Shown here in pieces: positions 1 to 7,878 of a DNA stretch of 10,098 bases. Both the position numbers and the translations under genes were made by a program. The notes under the pieces were generated by a model. It saw only the letters and a list, made by a program, of their open reading frames with translations. It had not been told where the DNA came from and did no database searches. The stretch is from NCBI GenBank assembly GCA_002427055.1, contig DIPA01000007.1:6160-16257 (forward strand). The letters are read 5' to 3'. Every line of letters begins with the position of its first letter. Position 1 is the stretch's first letter. Source of the stretch: Firmicutes bacterium UBA5500 (lineage in GTDB: Bacteria; Bacillota; UBA994; UBA5500).

Positions 1-670
1 TAGCCCCAACTACACCCCGCAGAGAGCCGATATTCTTGATCTCACACATTTCGCCTAGCTCATCACTACCAACAGGCCGTAAACTGATATTCAACTCACA
101 ACGCATGGAACCTTCTTCAATGCGAGCATCTGACACTCCTAAATAACGCATTAGCAGCTGTAGCGCCTCCAAATAGGCGCGAGCCGCGGTGGCTGTGCGA
201 AATACTGGCGGAGTAACGATCTCGATCAGCGGAATGCCAGCCCGATTGAAATCGATTATTTCACCGGATGCGGTCTGTACAGCCCTGCCGGCATCCTCTT
301 CCAAATGCACTTGTTTCAGTGGCACTCGCTCAATCTGCCCTGCGACTTCTACATCTAAATATCCCTGTTTGCCAAAAGGAGCGCGCCACTGGGTAATTTG
401 GTAACCTTTCGGTAGGTCGAGCGCAGAATAGTGTTTACGGTCAAAACCTGCCTGCGTAGGTACCTGGCAGTTAAGCGCTAGCGCCGCCTTGAGAGCTAAT
501 TCTACCGCCTGCCGGTTAAGCTCGGGTAACGCCTTACCCTGCCCCAGGCAAAATGCACAGGTTTGAGTATTAGGAGCGGCCCCAAACTTGGTTGCACAGG
601 TACAAAAAGCCTTTTGTTCTGTAGCTAGCTGTATATGTACTTCTAAACCGATAATTGTTTCGTATTGCAT
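1..670 (-). CDS. gatB: GatB-like subunit of Asp/Glu-tRNA amidotransferase, N-terminal part (cut by window edge)
   Basis: GatB of the GatCAB complex activates and transamidates Glu-tRNA(Gln) or Asp-tRNA(Asn) in the cytoplasm. About 223 residues are visible of a family length near 475. The start is ATG at 670, with AGGAGG 12 nt upstream. Visible marks: IGLEVHIQL with E10 and H12; zinc-type cysteines C23, C25, C38 and C41; FDRK with K79; HLEEDAGR with E125; then GIPLIEIV, EEGSMRC and EIKN. These fit the catalytic (kinase) domain. Several usually constant positions differ: LGQGKALPELN where LGxPGxLPVLN is usual, TPPVFR for SEPDIR, RCELN for RCDAN, and KNIGS for KNLNS. The usual upstream partners gatC and gatA are absent; ligA lies upstream behind a terminator. 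The family call is firm. Whether this is the main GatB or a divergent paralogue cannot be told from the visible half. Confidence 0.88.
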   Translation of the reverse strand, partial: MQYETIIGLEVHIQLATEQKAFCTCATKFGAAPNTQTCAFCLGQGKALPELNRQAVELALKAALALNCQVPTQAGFDRKHYSALDLPKGYQITQWRAPFGKQGYLDVEVAGQIERVPLKQVHLEEDAGRAVQTASGEIIDFNRAGIPLIEIVTPPVFRTATAARAYLEALQLLMRYLGVSDARIEEGSMRCELNISLRPVGSDELGEMCEIKNIGSLRGVVGA

Positions 671-710
671 TGATTGTCTGAGCCTCCTGTTGATCACCGG
701 CGGCACTTAG

Positions 711-746
711 GCAAAACAAGAAGCTGCCCTTGCGCTAAGGACAGCT
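711..746 (-). terminator. Intrinsic terminator after ligA
   Basis: Reading the minus strand from 746, AGCTGTCCTT (746-737) pairs with AAGGGCAGCT (731-722). The 10-bp stem has one G-U pair and a 5-nt loop, and is followed by the U-rich run TTCTTGTTTTGC. It begins 13 nt after the ligA stop codon and ends about 50 nt before gatB. It should end or reduce transcription from pcrA-ligA. I see no clear promoter between it and gatB, so it could act as an attenuator rather than a full stop. Confidence 0.75.
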
Positions 747-759
747 CACTTACCCTAGT

Positions 760-2775
<2,016 letters not shown>

Positions 2776-2778
2776 TCA

Positions 2779-2786
2779 CACCTCCT
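2779..2786 (-). promoter_or_regulatory. Ribosome binding site that decides the TTG start of ligA
   Basis: The minus strand reads AGGAGGTG here, between the pcrA stop codon (2790-2792) and the ligA TTG codon at 2770-2772. Spacing from AGGAGG to TTG is 8 nt, which is near ideal, while the next in-frame ATG is too far away. The site lies just past the pcrA stop, so translation of the two genes may be coupled. Confidence 0.8.
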
Positions 2787-2789
2787 GCA

Positions 2790-4958
2790 TTAGATCGGCT
2801 CTAGAGAAGTATACTGCATGGAGAGAGTTTTCAAACCGGCTTGATCAAAAGCAACTGTAACAAAGATGTCAGCGCCACTGCCCTTACTAGATACCACTGT
2901 CCCCTCACCGAAACTCTTGTGTCGCACCCGCTGTCCATCAGCAAAGTGTTTTTCACCGGTTGGCGCTACCCGCTCTTCCGTAGAACGCATCGATGGACGA
3001 ATTGAGGGGCTAACAGTCGATTGCGAAGGGCTGGAATTCCAGCCACGAGATTCCTTGACCTCTTCCGGTATCTCTTCTAAGAAACGTGAAGGTAAATTAT
3101 AACTATAACGACCAAAGAGCAATCGCTGCCAGGCGTGAGCCAGATAAAGACGTTCTTTGGCGCGAGTGATGCCGACATAGCATAAGCGCCGTTCTTCTTC
3201 TAGCTCGTCCTCATCTGCCAAGGCACGCGAATGAGGAAAAATGCCTTCTTCGAGCCCAGTTAGAAAGACCACAGGAAATTCTAACCCCTTAGCTGTGTGC
3301 AGAGTCAGCATATGAACCGCTTCGCCCTCTGCCTGAGTATCAGCATCAGACAGCAACTCAATGCCCGCCAAGAAATCATCCAGCCCTGACTCGGGATTTC
3401 TCAAGCAAAATTCCTTAGCCACGGAAATAAACTCCTGCAGGTTCTCTAACCGTGCCAAGCTCTCGGGATCTTTCCCTTCTGCCTCCAAACTAGCCTGATA
3501 ACCAGTCTTGTCGAGCAGAGCTTCCACTAGCTCGGCCACATTTAGATATTCTGTCATGCCCCGCCACAATGCTACTTGCTCCACAAACGCCAGCAGTTTG
3601 TTGGCAGGCGCTTTACCCAAGCTAGAAATGCTGCTCGCTTGTTCGGCAGCTAACAGCAACGGCAGCTCCTGCGCCTCGGCATAGTCGGTCAACCGTTGCA
3701 GGGTCGTCGTGCCAATTCCTCTGCGTGGAACATTAACAATGCGCATAAAGCTGGCACCATCGGCTGGGTTTATCAGCAAGCGCAGATAAGCAATGATGTC
3801 TCTAATCTCGCGGCGTTTGTAAAACTCTACACCGCGATACATAGTATAAGGAATATCTTTCCGCAGGAAAGCTTCTTCAATAACACGCGACTGCGCATTA
3901 GTGCGGTACAAAATCGCTATATCATCATAACTACGGCCCTGACTATGGAGCAGCTCTATCTCATCCGCTACCTGATTGGCTTCGTCGCGCTCGTCATCAG
4001 CCGAAAACACTTGTACTAAGTCGCCCTCTTGATTAGCCGTCCATAGCCGCTTTTGCTTGCGCCCGACATTGTTAGCTACAACAGCATTGGCAGCATCCAG
4101 GATGTTCTGGCTAGAACGATAGTTCTGCTCCAGCTTAATTACCGTCGCATCGGGGAAGTCATCTTCAAAATCAAGGATGTTACGGAGATTAGCCCCTCTA
4201 AAAGCATAGATAGATTGATCGTCGTCGCCAACTACCATCAAGTTACGATGCTTGGCTGCTAAGAGACGTACTAACTCATACTGAGCACGGTTGGTGTCTT
4301 GATACTCGTCGACTAAGATATGCCTAAATTGTTCCTGATAACCAACCCTTACGTCTGCGTTTTTCTGGAGTAGCTCTACCATCAACCACAGTAGGTCATC
4401 AAAGTCGACAGCATTATTCAGTAGCAGCTTACGCTGATACAACTTATACACAGACGAGACCGTTTCCTCTATATAATCGCCAGCTTCACGCGCATAATCC
4501 TCCGGCGATTTTAGGTCGTTCTTAGCGCGACTAATCAGTGCATGCACCATAGCTGGTTTGAAACGATCATGAGTTATGCTGAGGTCGTGCAAAGACTCTC
4601 TGATCAGGGTTAATTGTTCGCTGGTATCATAAATAACGAAATTCTTCCCTAAGCCTACTCTCTCACCATCTCGGCGCAACATACGCATGCAGGCAGAGTG
4701 AAAAGTGCTCACCCACATACCCCTGCTATTAGGGACGAGGTCAGCCAGTCGCTCTTGCATCTCACGGGCGGCTTTGTTCGTAAAAGTTATGGCAATTATC
4801 TGGTGCGGCTTCACGCCACACTCTTGCACTAAGTAGGCGATGCGGTAAGTTAAGACACGTGTCTTACCACTACCGGCACCCGCCAAAATTAAGAGCGGCC
4901 CACCTGAATGCGTCACGGCCTGACGCTGAACGGGGTTAAGCTTATCTAATAACTGCAT
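2790..4958 (-). CDS. pcrA: ATP-dependent 3'-5' DNA helicase PcrA (UvrD/Rep family, SF1A)
   Basis: PcrA unwinds DNA in nucleotide-excision and mismatch repair, in rolling-circle replication, and in clearing RecA or stalled polymerase. The product is 722 residues, normal for PcrA. SF1 motifs appear in order: AGAGSGKT (Walker A, 26-33), AITFTNKAAREM (56-67), STFHS (84-88), VDEYQDTNRAQYE (motif II, 216-228), VVGDDDQSIYAFRGA (motif III, 242-256), LEQNYRSS (motif IV, 276-283), LTLHTAKGLEFPVVF (motif V, 551-565) and YVGITRAKERLYLA (motif VI, 594-607). A Ser/Pro-rich linker (about 635-665) leads to a C-terminal Tudor-like domain with RHKSFGEGTV (679-688), which in PcrA contacts RNA polymerase. The start is ATG at 4958, with AAGGAGG about 6 nt upstream. 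It is first of a two-gene unit with ligA, behind a candidate promoter and a LexA-like box. Confidence 0.98.
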   Translation of the reverse strand: MQLLDKLNPVQRQAVTHSGGPLLILAGAGSGKTRVLTYRIAYLVQECGVKPHQIIAITFTNKAAREMQERLADLVPNSRGMWVSTFHSACMRMLRRDGERVGLGKNFVIYDTSEQLTLIRESLHDLSITHDRFKPAMVHALISRAKNDLKSPEDYAREAGDYIEETVSSVYKLYQRKLLLNNAVDFDDLLWLMVELLQKNADVRVGYQEQFRHILVDEYQDTNRAQYELVRLLAAKHRNLMVVGDDDQSIYAFRGANLRNILDFEDDFPDATVIKLEQNYRSSQNILDAANAVVANNVGRKQKRLWTANQEGDLVQVFSADDERDEANQVADEIELLHSQGRSYDDIAILYRTNAQSRVIEEAFLRKDIPYTMYRGVEFYKRREIRDIIAYLRLLINPADGASFMRIVNVPRRGIGTTTLQRLTDYAEAQELPLLLAAEQASSISSLGKAPANKLLAFVEQVALWRGMTEYLNVAELVEALLDKTGYQASLEAEGKDPESLARLENLQEFISVAKEFCLRNPESGLDDFLAGIELLSDADTQAEGEAVHMLTLHTAKGLEFPVVFLTGLEEGIFPHSRALADEDELEEERRLCYVGITRAKERLYLAHAWQRLLFGRYSYNLPSRFLEEIPEEVKESRGWNSSPSQSTVSPSIRPSMRSTEERVAPTGEKHFADGQRVRHKSFGEGTVVSSKGSGADIFVTVAFDQAGLKTLSMQYTSLEPI

Positions 4959-5006
4959 TATGTCCTCCTTACTGCGAGGAAATTGAATCCCTTGCTTTAC
5001 CTTAAC

Positions 5007-5035
5007 AATATAACCTTCTGCTTAAACGACCACAA
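5007..5035 (-). promoter_or_regulatory. Candidate sigma-A promoter of pcrA-ligA
   Basis: The minus strand reads TTGTGG (5035-5030), a 17-nt spacer, then TATATT (5012-5007). The -10 matches TATAAT at 5 of 6 positions and the -35 matches TTGACA at 3 of 6. Transcription would start near 5000, leaving a leader of about 40 nt before the pcrA ATG. Position and spacing are right, but the -35 is weak. Confidence 0.45.
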
Positions 5036-5044
5036 ATCCTGCTC

Positions 5045-5062
5045 GGCGAACATATTTTCGCC
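5045..5062. promoter_or_regulatory. Candidate LexA (DinR) SOS operator upstream of pcrA-ligA
   Basis: The plus strand reads GGCGAACATATTTTCGCC, a 6-bp inverted repeat (GGCGAA/TTCGCC) with a 6-nt AT-rich centre. The Bacillota LexA/DinR box is CGAAC-N4-GTTCG, and the core CGAACATATTTTCG differs at one base (TTTCG for GTTCG). It lies about 10 nt upstream of the candidate -35 and 87 nt from the pcrA start. Helicases of this family (E. coli uvrD) are known SOS genes. It could also serve as a site for another dimeric repressor. Confidence 0.55.
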
Positions 5063-5150
5063 AAAATCAGATAGCACCCGCGAAGGCCTGCTGGCAAGTG
5101 GGAATCTTTTGCTGGCCCAAGTATCCGTCCCCGCGGTCCAGGAAGCGGGC

Positions 5151-5182
5151 ATAACAAAACAGGGGACCGAAGCCGCCCCTGT
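5151..5182 (-). terminator. Intrinsic terminator after the spo0F-folT unit
   Basis: On the minus strand ACAGGGG (5182-5176) pairs with CCCCTGT (5165-5159) around a 10-nt loop, followed by TTTGTTAT (5158-5151). It begins about 80 nt after the folT-like stop codon. The plus strand also has a T run after the stem (GGTTTTTG), so the structure could act in both directions, though no convincing plus-strand gene runs into it. Confidence 0.7.
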
Positions 5183-5263
5183 GGTTTTTGCTGTTTGATA
5201 GAATTAGTTTGGGGTATTCACATTACCCTCAACGCCAAAATCGTTGCTAGAATGTAAATGACA

Positions 5264-5773
5264 TTAGCGCTCCGGCATAAAACGCAAGACTCCTTGGCGT
5301 AAGGCAAAAGTTATGCTAGCCATCACCGGGATCATCACAGCTGCATTCAGCCCGCGCAGAGGAAGTAAAGCGAAAGCAGTTTTACCAGTGATGATCATGA
5401 GCCAATAGGTATTAAGAATGACTGAGGTAACTACTTCAGAAATGGCTATCGCCCCTAGTAGCTTCCAATAAGAACTACGCCAGCGGTCACGCCCCAAAAG
5501 CACAGGCACTATGGCTCCTGACAGGCCTGCAGATAAAGTAAAGCCAGGGAAATAGGGCCCGAAAGGGAATAGGTTAGCCCCGATGAAGTCGGCTATGGCC
5601 CCGACAATGAAACCCCAGCCCGGGCCATAGAGTAAGCCCGCTAGCAGAATGGGCAACCAACCAAAACCAATGCGTATTATTGGCGTGTTAATGCTAAGAA
5701 AACGACTGGCGACAATGGAAAGGGCGACTAGCAGAGCCGCTGTTACCATGCGGCTAAGACGGGTGTGTTGCAT
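5264..5773 (-). CDS. folT: FolT-family ECF transporter S component (probable folate uptake)
   Basis: This is a small integral membrane protein of 169 residues, typical of ECF-type S components. These bind a vitamin and dock on the shared energising module EcfA-A'-T. Hydrophobic segments lie at about 9-25, 33-50, 52-70, 74-94, 103-128 and 139-160, giving the usual six helices. The stretch RFLSINTPIIRIGFGWLP (24-41), the FxxGAxADFIGA-like segment (55-66) and YFPGFTLSAGLSG (74-86) resemble the folate-family (FolT) pattern, so a folate-type substrate is the best guess, not proven. No ecfA or ecfT gene is in the window, as usual for group II S components that share a remote module. The start is ATG at 5773 with AGAGG 6 nt upstream. 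The gene follows the Spo0F-like gene after 16 nt and a terminator ends the unit. I see no THF riboswitch upstream. Confidence 0.82.
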   Translation of the reverse strand: MQHTRLSRMVTAALLVALSIVASRFLSINTPIIRIGFGWLPILLAGLLYGPGWGFIVGAIADFIGANLFPFGPYFPGFTLSAGLSGAIVPVLLGRDRWRSSYWKLLGAIAISEVVTSVILNTYWLMIITGKTAFALLPLRGLNAAVMIPVMASITFALRQGVLRFMPER

Positions 5774-5789
5774 ACTGCACCTCTTGCTA

Positions 5790-6161
5790 TCAGATTCTTG
5801 TCAAGGCTCTTTCTATGATAGATGCTAAATCATGCAAGTCAAAGGGTTTACTAATTCTGCCCTGGACTCCTAATTTCTCTACTCTTGTCCAGTTTGCTCC
5901 ATCTGCATCGGCTGTAACCATAACTACAGGCAAATGAGGCCGCACTTGACGTAGTTCAACTAGTGTTTCAGGACCCGACAGGCCTGGCATATTCATGTCC
6001 AGAAGAACTAGGTCCGGTTCTAGTTGAGCCACCAATTCTACCGCCTCGGCCCCGCTTTTAGCTGAAATCACGTGGTAGCCATAACGGGTCAGCACTTCCT
6101 CAAGCAGCAACCTGATGCCAAATTGATCGTCAACCACCATGATCTGCTCACCCTGCGCCAT
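5790..6161 (-). CDS. spo0F: Spo0F-like single-domain response regulator
   Basis: This is a stand-alone receiver domain of 123 residues with no output domain, matching Spo0F length (about 124). Spo0F relays phosphate from sensor kinases to Spo0B and Spo0A to start sporulation. The phosphorylation residues are all present: acidic pair D11/D12, phospho-acceptor D55 in LVLLDMNMPG, T83 and K105 in KPFDL. The first helix DDQFGIRLLLEEV is close to the DDQYGIRILL docking helix of Bacillus Spo0F, which argues for Spo0F over CheY. I chose ATG at 6161 because AAGGATGGTG lies about 6 nt upstream; a longer TTG start at 6182 adds seven residues but lacks a good ribosome site. It is followed by the folT-like gene after 16 nt. 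A Spo0A-box match lies in the leader. CheY-like or other relay roles remain possible. Confidence 0.85.
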   Translation of the reverse strand: MAQGEQIMVVDDQFGIRLLLEEVLTRYGYHVISAKSGAEAVELVAQLEPDLVLLDMNMPGLSGPETLVELRQVRPHLPVVMVTADADGANWTRVEKLGVQGRISKPFDLHDLASIIERALTRI

Positions 6162-6199
6162 CTTCCCCACCATCCTTCTCAAATTCCACGCTACTTCGT

Positions 6200-6206
6200 T
6201 TCGACA
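6200..6206 (-). promoter_or_regulatory. Exact match to the Spo0A box (0A box) in the spo0F leader
   Basis: The minus strand reads TGTCGAA, the consensus Spo0A binding heptamer, about 39 nt upstream of the spo0F-like start and downstream of the divergent TATAAT element. In Bacillus, spo0F is itself controlled by Spo0A. Placed downstream of the candidate start site it would suggest repression, unless another promoter lies closer to the gene. A 7-base match can arise by chance in roughly 1-2% of regions this size. Confidence 0.4.
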
Positions 6207-6260
6207 TTGCCCGTGATAACCCCTGCTTTAAGCTAGACTATCATAAGCGCCAACTTAAGG

Positions 6261-6275
6261 TTATAATTATTATAA
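6261..6275. promoter_or_regulatory. Perfect 15-bp palindrome with back-to-back TATAAT elements
   Basis: TTATAAT-T-ATTATAA is a perfect inverted repeat. It carries TATAAT on the plus strand (6262-6267, towards yedF, start about 40 nt before its ATG) and on the minus strand (6274-6269, towards spo0F). The minus -10 has a TTCATC -35 (6297-6292) at 17 nt, 3 of 6 matches; the plus -10 has no good -35. Two overlapping divergent promoters, or an operator over both, would explain it. AT-rich symmetry by chance is the alternative. Confidence 0.45.
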
Positions 6276-6314
6276 ACAAGGCGTATTCGCTGATGAACAT
6301 GGAGGGAATGGAAC

Positions 6315-6917
6315 ATGAACACCGTTGATAACCGTGGCTTAGCCTGCCCAGAACCAGTCATTCGTACCAAGAAAGCCTTAGATAACATGGCTGCAGGTAC
6401 ACTTATATCTATTGTCGATAACGAAATTGCCAAGGAAAACGTACTGCGGCTAGCCAACAGCATGGGGCTGTCTGCAACAGCAAGTAAGGAAGCTGGAGTT
6501 TTCCGTATTGAGATCATCAAGAATGCGGGCGCGAGCGTTAGTTCTGTACCAGAAGAGCTGCTTGCTTGCTCGCTCCCGTCCAAACATACAACCCTACTAG
6601 TAAAAAGCGATTTGTTTGGCCAAGGCGATGCGGCACTCGGCCAAGTCTTGATGAAAAGCTTCTTGCACGCTCTTAACGAATGCTCGGTATTACCGCGCGA
6701 GATTTTCTTTGTCAACTCTGCTGTCAGGCTTACCTGCCAAGGCTCAGCAGTCTTAGGAAAACTACAGGAGCTAGAGAAGAAAGGTGTACAGATCTATAGC
6801 TGTGGCACCTGCCTCGACTTCTATCATCTGAACGAGGAGCTCGCTATCGGCCAAGTCACTAATATGTTCAGTATCGTTGAAAGCCTAACTCAGGCAGACC
6901 ATGCTATAACAATTTAG
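6315..6917 (+). CDS. yedF: Selenium metabolism-associated protein YedF (TusA-like plus DsrE-like domains)
   Basis: This two-domain protein has 200 residues, the normal length. Residues 1-70 are a TusA/SirA-like domain with the CPxP motif at C11 (LACPEPVIRTKKAL), where the cysteine in TusA carries persulfide. Residues about 90-200 form a DsrE-like domain with FFVNSAVRLTCQGS (131-144) and a CxxC motif, C163-GT-C166 in SCGTCLDFY. This architecture defines the selenium_YedF family, found in genomes that have selD (selenophosphate synthetase); its exact biochemical role is not established, with sulfur or selenium trafficking the usual suggestion. The start is ATG at 6315 with GGAGGG 8 nt upstream. 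It is the only plus-strand gene, transcribed alone, divergent from spo0F and convergent with dapF. No selD, selA or selB is in the window. Confidence 0.93.
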   Translation: MNTVDNRGLACPEPVIRTKKALDNMAAGTLISIVDNEIAKENVLRLANSMGLSATASKEAGVFRIEIIKNAGASVSSVPEELLACSLPSKHTTLLVKSDLFGQGDAALGQVLMKSFLHALNECSVLPREIFFVNSAVRLTCQGSAVLGKLQELEKKGVQIYSCGTCLDFYHLNEELAIGQVTNMFSIVESLTQADHAITI

Positions 6918-6943
6918 CTACTTTTTACCTGCTTGCAAAAACC

Positions 6944-6985
6944 AAAACCGGGTCTCCTTATACTAGGCTGACCCGGTTTTTCTTG
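6944..6985. terminator. Bidirectional intrinsic terminator between yedF and dapF
   Basis: AAAACCGGGT (6944-6953) and ACCCGGTTTT (6971-6980) form a perfect 10-bp stem with a 17-nt loop. The plus strand continues TCTTGTCTGTTT, ending yedF about 27 nt after its stop. The minus strand continues GGTTTTTGC, ending dapF about 17 nt after its stop. The position between convergent genes and the T-rich flanks on both sides support a shared terminator. Confidence 0.88.
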
Positions 6986-6996
6986 TCTGTTTGCTA

Positions 6997-7833
6997 CTAA
7001 TTGAGGGGCCATTCGCCCGTAAAAACCTCGGTAGCTGGGCCAATCATGTATATCCGCTGGCGATTCTGCCAATGAATCTTGAGTATACCACCAGGTAACT
7101 CAACGTCCACTGCTTCTTCGGTTAAACCGTTAAGTACACAAGCCACAACAACGGCACAGGCACCTGTGCCACAAGCTTGAGTAATACCGGCACCCCGTTC
7201 CCATACGCGTACTAGCACTCTGTTAGCGTTTATGACCTGCACAAACTCAACATTTGTACCTCGAGGAAAGACCTGGTGTCTTTCTAAACAGGGGCCCACA
7301 TTGGCTAAATCTATGCGCTTAACATCAGGCACAAAAGTGATGGCATGGGGAACACCCGTTGAAACGCCGGTGACCGCGTAACGTTGCCCCTGCACTTCTA
7401 CCGGTACCGCAATCGGGGGGTTAGTAAGCGTTAGCATGGGAATACGGGCAGGGTCTAACACCGGGAAACCCATATCTACTTTGACTTGTGTAACGTGGTT
7501 ACCGTCTAGCGCAAGCTGAACCTGCTTAATACCGTCTAGAGTCTCAACAGTTATATCTGGCCAATGGCATAAGCCGTGTTCATAGACATATTTGCTGACG
7601 CAACGCAAAGCGTTACCACACATCTCAGCCAATGAGCCATCAGCATTATACATATGCATTCTGAAGTCGGCAACCTCTGAAGGCAACAGGAAAACTAGAC
7701 CGTCGGCTCCTACGCCAAAATGGCGCCGACAAACTTGTTTGGCCAGGTCAGATAGGTCTGTAGAAGGCAACCCCGCAAAAGCCTCCACCACAACGAAGTC
7801 GTTGCCCAATCCGTGCATCTTGGTGAATTGCAT
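6997..7833 (-). CDS. dapF: Diaminopimelate epimerase DapF
   Basis: DapF interconverts LL- and meso-diaminopimelate, giving the precursor of lysine and the peptidoglycan cross-linking residue. The product has 278 residues, the usual length. Family marks are complete: FTKMHGLGNDFVVVEA at the N-terminus (3-18), NADGSLAEMCGNALRC with catalytic C72 (63-78), GVPHAITF (160-167), PRGTNVEFV (190-198), ERGAG (212-216) and QACGTGACAVV with catalytic C221 (219-229). The two cysteines are the acid/base pair of this cofactor-free epimerase. The start is ATG at 7833 with AAGGAGG 7 nt upstream. It follows purD after 45 nt with no visible terminator or strong promoter between them, so it is probably the last gene of the purHD transcript, ended by the terminator shared with yedF. 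No other lysine genes are in the window. Confidence 0.98.
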   Translation of the reverse strand: MQFTKMHGLGNDFVVVEAFAGLPSTDLSDLAKQVCRRHFGVGADGLVFLLPSEVADFRMHMYNADGSLAEMCGNALRCVSKYVYEHGLCHWPDITVETLDGIKQVQLALDGNHVTQVKVDMGFPVLDPARIPMLTLTNPPIAVPVEVQGQRYAVTGVSTGVPHAITFVPDVKRIDLANVGPCLERHQVFPRGTNVEFVQVINANRVLVRVWERGAGITQACGTGACAVVVACVLNGLTEEAVDVELPGGILKIHWQNRQRIYMIGPATEVFTGEWPLN

Positions 7834-7878
7834 AGCCTCGCCTCCTTGTATATGCGATAGTACATGAAGACTACTACC

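Larger units (their letters stand above)
4959..5263. other. 305-nt intergenic region between folT-like gene and pcrA
   Basis: This is the longest gene-free stretch. From the pcrA side it holds the pcrA ribosome binding site, a candidate sigma-A promoter (5007-5035), a LexA-like palindrome (5045-5062) and the terminator of the upstream operon (5151-5182). The DNA between these has only weak structure: a short GC hairpin (CCCGC 5130-5134 with GCGGG 5145-5149), two copies of TGCTGGC about 22 nt apart (near 5089 and 5110), and a small GGGTA/TACCC inverted repeat near 5211-5228. I recognise no riboswitch, T-box or small RNA here, and no convincing small gene. Confidence 0.6.

Noticed and set aside
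3696..4262. Open frames of 107 and 69 codons on the plus strand inside pcrA
   Set aside because: Both are antisense to intact helicase motifs of PcrA and look like shadows of that gene.
4983..5198. 71-codon plus-strand open frame in the intergenic region before pcrA
   Set aside because: It starts at TTG, runs through the candidate promoter and LexA-like box, ends just past the terminator hairpin, and shows no recognisable domain.
6195..6235. Possible sigma-H promoter before spo0F (GCAGGGGTT, 12 nt, then GTCGAAAC on the minus strand)
   Set aside because: It only partly matches the sigma-H consensus (AGGA...GAAT): the -35 has AGGG and the -10 lacks the final T. It is too weak to annotate.
6162..6300. 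Possible THF riboswitch or T-box before the spo0F-folT unit
   Set aside because: I looked because FolT genes are often under THF riboswitches, but found no conserved core or a terminator-like expression platform in the leader.
6233..6715. 160-codon open frame on the minus strand opposite yedF
   Set aside because: It lies antisense to the clearly recognisable yedF, has no family resemblance I can see, and its frame is explained by the codon pattern of yedF.
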